In this document: positions 58,133 to 64,000 of the stretch, in pieces
Numbering within the stretch: position 1 is the first letter of the stretch
Layout of the letters: every line of letters starts with the position of its first letter
Assembly: GCA_036924285.1 (NCBI GenBank)
Contig: JAYKYS010000002.1
Location: 45,647,501-45,711,500 of the forward strand
Direction: 5' to 3'
Source of the DNA: Asterella californica
Taxonomy: Eukaryota > Streptophyta > Marchantiopsida > Marchantiales > Aytoniaceae
Length of the DNA stretch: 64,000 nucleotides
The notes under the pieces: model-generated
What the model was told of the DNA's origin: nothing
Database searches by the model: none
Seen by the model: the letters and a program-made list of their open reading frames with translations, nothing else
Translations under genes and position numbers: made by a program

Positions 58133-58696
58133 AAAACAACGCACAAAGGGCACAGAACTCTCTTGATCTTATTCACGTTGATCTTGGAGGACCAATTGAA
58201 GTAACTTCTCTTGGAGACGCAAAGTACTATCTCTTGATAGTAGATGATTATTCACGAAAGATGTGACATATTTTCTTGTTCGTAAGTCAGAGGTATTTCA
58301 ACGCTTGAAAGAATTCATTACACAGATTGAGCTCCAGACTGACAGGAAGGTTAAAGTCATCCGATCAGATCGGAGAGGAGAGTTTCTATCAAGAGAAGGA
58401 GAGAATTATTACACGAGCAAAGAGATTAGCAGACAGCTAACTACTGCATATACACCACAGCAAAACGGAATAGTTGAACGTAAGAATCGAGTGGTGGTTG
58501 AAATGACCAGAAGCATGCTGAAAGAAGCATCGATGCCTAATGTTTTTTGGGCAGAAGCGGTCCGAACTGCTGTATATATCCTTAACAAGAGTCCCACTTC
58601 AGCAGTAAAGGGAAAGACCCATGAGGAGACTTTTTGTGGTAAGAAGCCAGATATTTCTCATCTCAAAGTTTTTGGCTGTGTAGCATATGCGCACGT
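58133..58696 (+). pseudogene. copia C integrase core, frameshifted
   Basis: Two one-base losses break the frame: near 58107 (from CEVCLRN to HTRRKFVKNNAQ) and at 58264 (RKMW becomes a TGA). Core residues are visible: SLDLIHVDLGGPI (Asp), VIRSDRRGEFLS (Asp) and TPQQNGIVERKNR (Glu), then MPNVFWAEAVRTAVYILNKS and KPDISHLKVFGCVAYAHV, where gypsy D begins. Confidence 0.9.
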
Positions 58697-60973
58697 TGTC
58701 GTATTGTACATAGGTCTGTACAGTGAAAAAGTATTGCAGAGAGATTTTTTTCTATATTGTGTAAAGGAAGCTGCCCTGCAGCTTAACCAGCTAGGCAGGA
58801 GCTAAGCTGGGGCTACGCTTGACAAGCTGCCCCTTAGCTTGGGTTGGAATATCACCCCTAAAGGAATCGATAGACACCAGAATGCAAAGCTCGACGAGGA
58901 GAGCGACCTCATGCTTCTAGTTTTGACAGAAAGTGTTTTAAGCAATAGTTAGTACGAGTTTTAAGCAGTGAAATATGTGAAAGAGAGAAATCCGTCGATT
59001 CTGGCTCGTGACTCGAACTCAGAATCGGATAGCGTGAGCGTATAGGTGTTCACAAATACTATAGTTTTGACTCTTTGTTTATTAAAAACGGAGTTGTATA
59101 GAGAAGTTAGTGTAGAAAAGGCTAGTAAAGATTTTACAGAAAAATTTCTTCAAGTAAACATATGTACAAAAGTTTTTACCTTCTTGAACGGAACCAAAGG
59201 CCATCCCATTGATAGGGCGTCTGCCTAGGAGGGAAGTGGTCTCAGGATCAATCCCTCTTGGCCTCTGGTTCCTATTCTGGCATGTTGGCCTCCTGGAAGG
59301 GAGTCTATGTTGGATATGCAGCCATTTCCTGCATATCTAGTATCTAGACAGGTATCTCCCTTAATCGTGGGCTTCCTGGTCTAAGCCTCCGCATGCCATC
59401 CTGAATATACTATAGGAGATACCTGGTGCGCATATGGGGGGGCTGTAAGTCCTGCGGGGCAGCCTCATAAGTGTTGGGGCTTCGGCTTACATTGGATGGC
59501 TTGTAGTACATTCAAGGTGGCATCAAGATGGCATCAAGAGCACGGGAAACTTTTGCTGATTATTATGTACGCATAAGGGCAGCAGGGGAACAGCTTTAGC
59601 AAAGGCCTTAAACTGAAGCGGAAGCGGACATTTTTCTGAGAAATGTTTCATAGAGAGCTTGAAGCGGAAGATTGAAGCGGAACATTACAGCGGAAGCGGA
59701 AGATTACAGCGGAAGATTGAAGCGGAGGATTATGTCGTTGTAGTATAGTGGAGCGACAGCGAAAGCGGAAGCGGAAGATTACAGCGGAAGCTTGAAGTGG
59801 AGGATTACGTCGTTGTAGTATAGTGGAGCGACAGCGAAAGCGAAAGCGGAAGATTACAGCGAAAGCTTGAAGCGGAAGATTACAGCGACGGCGGAAGTGA
59901 GGGCGGAAGGAGGAGAATTAGAGTTTAAAAGGGGGTCATCGATAAGGACAGCAGGGGGGCAGCTTAGCTAAGGCCCTGCTTTTGATAAGTGACTGTGCTT
60001 ATAAGGACAGCAGGGGGGCAGCTTAAGCGGGGGCCTTAACTTTTAGGTTATTTACCTGCGGCGACTTGGGATCGGGGACACTTTTTTGAGGGGATTTGTT
60101 TTTTACAGAGAGCTGAGAGCTGAAGCGGAAGGAGAAGCTTGAGGGCTGAAGGAGATCAATTTTTCGGAGGGAACTGAATTGAGGATTTGGGTGATCGTGA
60201 CAGAGGGACAGACAAGTGTTTGGGGGATCGAGACTTAACCTAATCTACAGTTTGGAGGCAAAATTACTTCTGATCGGACAGGAGATAGTTTTACGGAAGG
60301 AGATCGTTTGGATAATCTGCAAGGGACTCTTGATTGACGCGGGATTAAATTCTTGATAGTTTTCAGTTGGGAGGTTGACGCAGAGAGAAGATTAAGAGTT
60401 TGGGGTCCGAATTTCACCTACTAGACTTGAGTTGAGGTGATTTTGGTGAGTGGGGAAAGAGAACATTATTTGAGTGGAGGAGGAGGAGGACTGAGACTGA
60501 GAAGGTCAGGTTTTCTGAGAAATTTCAGTGTTGAAGCTGTCGTAGGGAGGGATACAAGGCGTTGGAGTTTCAAATCTTCATCGGTTGTAGGTTCTAGAGA
60601 GAAATCTGCTGGAGAGAAGACTAATTGAGTGGGAATTGGTCGTTTGGCATCTGCGGTGGACAACGTAAGGAGTTGAGTAGAGATAGATTGTAAATTGATA
60701 TATGTGGAGGACTATTGAGTGTGTTTGGAAGAAAAATAAAGCATCGTGAGTTTAGATTTCTCCTATCTGTTGTGTCTGAAGGTGGATCTGTCTCCTGAGA
60801 CTTGAGACTTGATCTGTTAAGTAGTAAGTGATCTATAGTCATAGTGTTTGTGAGTGACTTCAGCCGTTGCGATCTCTTGCTTGGCTCTTCTCTTGATATA
60901 CAATCTCTACTTCTATCTCGCGATCTATCACAGTCAGAAGGCTCGCCCTTCCTGAGAAGGACTCTACTCGACA
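58697..60973 (+). repeat. gypsy D 5' LTR (right limit inferred)
   Basis: The start is fixed by the insertion into copia C and by the 3' LTR. The end at CGACA (60973) is chosen because TGGTGCTTCCACTGAGAG, a plausible primer site, follows at 60980. That gives about 2.28 kb. It contains an array of GCGGAAG-type short repeats (59605-59930) and two copies of AAGGACAGCAGGGGGGCAGC (59944, 60002). Confidence 0.7.
59605..59930. repeat. GCGGAAG-rich short tandem array in gypsy D LTR
   Basis: Repeats of AGCGGAAG and GCGGAAGATTACA, plus a duplicated block with GTCGTTGTAGTATAGTGGAG (59734 and 59811). Purine-rich on the plus strand. Confidence 0.7.
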
Positions 60974-60979
60974 TAAATC

Positions 60980-60997
60980 TGGTGCTTCCACTGAGAG
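60980..60997 (+). other. gypsy D primer binding site (candidate)
   Basis: TGGTGCTTCCACTGAGAG begins with the TGG expected opposite a tRNA CCA end and resembles primer sites of other plant gypsy elements. The tRNA was not identified. Confidence 0.5.
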
Positions 60998-61057
60998 TCA
61001 TCTTGGGGTGATTAATCGCTGAGGTTGCTGAGGTTGAGACTTGCATACAAGGGAAAG

Positions 61058-63049
61058 ATGGATCGCAAGAGCGGGAGTGGTGCGACTGCCTCTACGGCTG
61101 GAGCATCGACGTCTACTGCTGCACCTTCGGCTACACCAATGTCTTCAGCAGCCACTGCAGCATCGGGCCTGGATACTACTGAAATACTGAAGACGCTTGC
61201 GGCTTTGGTTCAACAACATCCGATCGTCGGAGGGGGTGAGTTGAAATCTACAAAAGCTTTGCAGGCGATTGTGAATAGGTGTGGAAGGTTTGATGGCAGA
61301 GATATTTCCAAATATCTTTGTGAGTACAGAGGAGAGATGGAGCTTGTGAGGGTGGCAGGAGCCCAAATTTTGACAGACAGACAACGTAACTATCCTCAAG
61401 TAAAGCGTGAACTATGGAGAACTGTTACTGCTATGAAGGTAGATCGGGAGTTCTTGATAGGTGCTCATGTGATTTTAGAAACAGATTGTTTGTCCTTACT
61501 TGGTATGATAGCAAACTGCAGTACTCCAGACATAGCAATGTTGAGATGGATTGCTTACATCTGGAGTTTGAACCCTGAGCTGAAACACATTGCCGAGAAA
61601 GTGAATCCAGTTGCAGACATGCTGTCTAGGGCTCGCTACACAGATGAGGATGAGATGTTTGTAGAGGTGGAGAAAGAAGAGAAGAGAGATGTTTGGTGTA
61701 GTCAGCAAACTTCGGATTTGGAGCCACTTCCATTCAAAGAGGAGTTCTACACAGGAAGGTTACGTGACATTGGGCTTTATCTGAGTTCTTTGAACATGCA
61801 GGAGGATTTGAGTGATGTAGAGTTCAGAGAGATAACGAAGAAGGCATACGACTACTTGTTGCGAGATGGGTATCTTTGGAAACGTCCAAAGAGAAGAGAT
61901 GGAGCACTTTTACGAGTTATAGACGATCAGCAGACCAAGCAACGGCTGATGAAGGAGTTTCATGACACCTTGTGGGCCGGACATCGGGGAGCTTGGGCTA
62001 CCTATACAAAATTGAAGGAGAGATACTGGTGGAGAGGACTTTATCAGGATGTGGTGAGCTTTGTGAGTTCATGCCTGCACTGTCAATTTTATTCAAAGGT
62101 ACGTTACCGGGATGGCTTGGTACCAACCTATCCGCCCAGTATCCATTTTCAATGGGTTCTTGATTTGGTAGCGATGCCTCTTGGGTTATGGAGTATGAGG
62201 TACTTGGTATTGGCTCGAGAAGACCTCTCCAACTTTGTGGAAGGACGAGCTCTGAGGACGAAGACCACAGAAGGGATATGTAGGTTTGTTCTAGAAGATA
62301 TTATCTGTAGGTACGGATCTATAGGAAGATTGCATGCAGACAAAGAAGAGTTGCGTGGTACGAAAGCGAAGGAATTCTTCACCCAACACGGAGTGAAACT
62401 AAAACTCACTACTGCTATGAATCCGGAAGGGATTGGTAAAAGCGAGAGAAGGCATCCGTCGATTGTTCAAGCTCTGGTAAAGGCATGTGATGGTAGGCAT
62501 AGACAGTGGCCTAGGTTGCTTCCTTTTGCTCTGTGGGCTGACAGATCAACTCATTGCACTACTACTGGGTACATGCCCACTGAACTGATGCTGGGTCAGA
62601 AGCCGATTATGCCAACAGAAGAGGACTTTCATACATGGGCTACTTTACCATGGGAGGAAGAAATGGATCATGTACAACTTCTGGCACTTCGAATCAGACA
62701 GTTAGAACATAGGGAGGAGGATCTTATAGAGACACAACAGAAGCTGAAAGGGACCCGTCTCAAGAACAAAGACAGGTTTGACAAGACCCATAAGCTCCGA
62801 CCGAAGCCCATACATGCTGGAGATTGGGTTTTGGTGTATGACAGCACATTAGAGAATCAACACTCTACAGTTCGGAAATTTTCTAGGAGGTGGTTTGGTC
62901 CGTATGTTGTCTTAGAAGTGTATCAGAATGCAACTTATTCTTTAAAGGAGCTTGATGGTACACATCTAAGACTTCCTGTTGCTGGTAAGCGTATCAAGTT
63001 GTTCAGAAGAAGGGGAGAATCTGTTGAGCTAGGTGAATTTCTGGAGTAA
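61058..63049 (+). CDS. gypsy D fused Gag-RNase H-integrase ORF (663 codons, no RT)
   Basis: First ATG at 61058 (MDRKSGSG). Residues 1-103 are the start of Gag (Ser/Ala/Thr-rich, then LKTLAALVQQHP, CGRFDGRDISKYL). At about residue 104 the text jumps to RNase H (LTDRQRNYPQVKRELW...). It holds Glu118, Asp143 and Asp187 but lacks the strand with the first Asp. The integrase has the H2C2 finger (His302, His309, Cys339, Cys342) and core Asp369 (WVLDLVAMP), Asp428 (LHADKEELRG) and Glu463 (GIGKSERRHPSI). A C-terminal GDWVLVYDSTLENQ/RRWFGPYVVLEVYQ module follows; no chromodomain. Protease and RT are absent, so movement would need another element's enzymes. The frame is open throughout. Confidence 0.88.
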   Translation: MDRKSGSGATASTAGASTSTAAPSATPMSSAATAASGLDTTEILKTLAALVQQHPIVGGGELKSTKALQAIVNRCGRFDGRDISKYLCEYRGEMELVRVAGAQILTDRQRNYPQVKRELWRTVTAMKVDREFLIGAHVILETDCLSLLGMIANCSTPDIAMLRWIAYIWSLNPELKHIAEKVNPVADMLSRARYTDEDEMFVEVEKEEKRDVWCSQQTSDLEPLPFKEEFYTGRLRDIGLYLSSLNMQEDLSDVEFREITKKAYDYLLRDGYLWKRPKRRDGALLRVIDDQQTKQRLMKEFHDTLWAGHRGAWATYTKLKERYWWRGLYQDVVSFVSSCLHCQFYSKVRYRDGLVPTYPPSIHFQWVLDLVAMPLGLWSMRYLVLAREDLSNFVEGRALRTKTTEGICRFVLEDIICRYGSIGRLHADKEELRGTKAKEFFTQHGVKLKLTTAMNPEGIGKSERRHPSIVQALVKACDGRHRQWPRLLPFALWADRSTHCTTTGYMPTELMLGQKPIMPTEEDFHTWATLPWEEEMDHVQLLALRIRQLEHREEDLIETQQKLKGTRLKNKDRFDKTHKLRPKPIHAGDWVLVYDSTLENQHSTVRKFSRRWFGPYVVLEVYQNATYSLKELDGTHLRLPVAGKRIKLFRRRGESVELGEFLE

Positions 63050-63194
63050 GATTAGATGATAGATGACGAGACAGATCTGCTATCCGAAGAGGACAAAGGG
63101 GACGTTGAAGAAGACGACGGTGATTTAGAGAACCTTGGAGACTAGTGGAAAAGTTTGCACATACAGGAGGATGTGCAGGTTTGGAGGGGGTGAA

Positions 63195-64000
63195 TGTCGT
63201 ATTGTACATAGGTCTATACAGTGAAAAGTATTGCAGAGAGATTTTTTTCTATATTGTGTAAAGGAAGTTGCCCTGCAGCTTAACAAGCTAGGCAGGAGCT
63301 AAGCTGGGGCTACGCTTGACAAGCTGCCCCTAGCTTGGGTTGGAATATCACCCCTAAAGGAGTCGAAAGACACCAGAATGCAAAGCTCGACGAGGAGAGC
63401 GACTTCATGCTTCTAGTTTTGACAGAAAGTGTTTTAAGCAATAGTTAGTACGAGTTTTAAGCAGTGAAATATGTGAAAGAGAGAAATCCGTCGATTCTGG
63501 CTCGTGACTCGAACTCAGAATCGGATAGCGTGAGCGTGTAGGTGTTCACAAATACTATAGTTTTGACTCCTTGTTTATTAAAAACGGAGTTGTATAGAGA
63601 AGTTAGTGTAGAAAAGGCTAGTAAAGATTTTATAGAAAAATTTCTCCAGGTAAACATATGTACAAAAGTTTTTACCTTCTTCCCAGTGATAGAGTGCCTG
63701 CATAGGAGGGAAGTGGTCTCAAGATCAATCCCTCCTGGCCTCTGGTTCCTATTCCGGCATGTTGGTCTCCTGGAAGGGAGTCTATGTTGGATATGCAGCC
63801 ATGTCCTGCATATCTAGGGCGGGAGACCAGTATCTCCCTTAATCGTGGGCTTCCTGGCCTAAGCCTCCGCATGCCATCCTGAATATACTATGGGAGATAC
63901 CTGGTGCGCATATGGGGGGGCTGTAAGCCCTACGGGGCAGCCTCATAAGTGTTGAGGCTTCGGCTTACATTGGATGGCTTGTAGTATATTCAGGGTGGCA
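63195..64000 (+). repeat. gypsy D 3' LTR, truncated by the window end
   Basis: 806 bp seen, starting TGTCGTATTGTACATAGG after the purine tract, and colinear with 58697 onward. Differences by eye are few plus small indels near 59180 and 63690, so the element is fairly young. Confidence 0.9.

Larger units (their letters stand above)
56119..58696 (+). mobile_element. copia C, left part, interrupted by gypsy D
   Basis: Candidate 5' LTR 56119-56467, iMet primer site, gag-protease-integrase coding, then an abrupt switch to the gypsy D LTR at 58697 inside the integrase C-terminal region (LKVFGCVAYAHV). The remainder (RT, RNase H, 3' LTR) must lie right of the window, beyond gypsy D. Same broad lineage as copia B (SGASNH, RRLGH, QQNG boxes alike). 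Confidence 0.9.
58697..64000 (+). mobile_element. gypsy D: internally deleted Ty3/gypsy element, runs off the right edge
   Basis: 5' LTR from 58697 and 3' LTR from 63195 share TGTCGTATTGTACATAGGTC and 800 bp of following sequence. GGTTTGGAGGGGG before the 3' LTR is the purine tract. The internal region is only about 2.2 kb, against the 5 kb or more of autonomous relatives, because most of gag, protease and RT is missing. The 5-bp sequence before the left end is CACGT; the other target copy lies outside the window. Confidence 0.9.

Noticed and set aside
58409..58597. 62-codon minus ORF
   Set aside because: Antisense shadow of the copia C integrase core.
59046..59228. ORF in the gypsy D LTR, repeated at 63542-63817
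   Set aside because: It lies inside the LTR and is duplicated only because both LTRs carry it. No domain and different ends in the two copies.
1..64000. CRISPR arrays, bacterial operons, rRNA genes
   Set aside because: No regularly spaced repeats, Shine-Dalgarno-led gene strings or rRNA-like sequence were seen. Introns and LTR elements show a eukaryotic nuclear origin.

Overview
The window is nuclear DNA of a land plant. The evidence is a four-exon class III (secretory) peroxidase gene with GT-AG introns, several Ty1/copia and Ty3/gypsy LTR retrotransposons with plant-type primer sites, and the remains of an OTU-containing Helitron. I cannot name the species; the peroxidase divergence and element mix make me lean weakly to a non-flowering plant. 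It is a gene-poor, repeat-rich region with a single intact host gene.

Layout. 1-900: minus-strand gypsy gag remnant. 833-4594: two decayed, unidentified coding stretches separated by a 1.9 kb foldback element with arms of about 0.4 kb. 4600-12165: AT-rich block with degenerate repeats, a possible HORMA fragment, unidentified ORFs, an OTU protease-like ORF and a decayed Helitron Rep region. 12787-14045: minus-strand gypsy pol remnant of the same family as 1-900 and 61058-63049. 14.5-21.8 kb: mostly unidentifiable decayed DNA.

21.8-56.1 kb is an ancient segmental duplication built on a peroxidase locus. Copy 1 (about 21.88-26.56 kb) carries the intact peroxidase (23495-24963, minus). Copy 2 (about 44.64-49.50 kb plus 55.60-56.12 kb) carries a peroxidase broken by a 4-bp duplication. 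A third copy keeps only the upstream part (36454-36667 plus 41592-43080). Retrotransposons landed in these copies: gypsy A (27747-36453, target duplication AGCTC) and copia B (36668-41586, ATTAG) in the third copy; copia E (49503-55601, TCTTC), with an internal inversion, in copy 2.

56119-64000: copia C (LTR from 56119) whose gag contains an antisense, organelle-type tRNA-Met(CAU)-like insertion read through in frame. It is interrupted at 58697 by gypsy D, an element with LTRs of about 2.3 kb and an internal deletion that fuses gag directly to RNase H and integrase in one open frame. Gypsy D runs off the right edge.

Only the copy 1 peroxidase is expected to make a normal host protein. The gypsy D ORF is the only long intact transposon frame that spans several domains; most other element ORFs carry stops or frameshifts. 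Percent identities are by eye; no searches were run.
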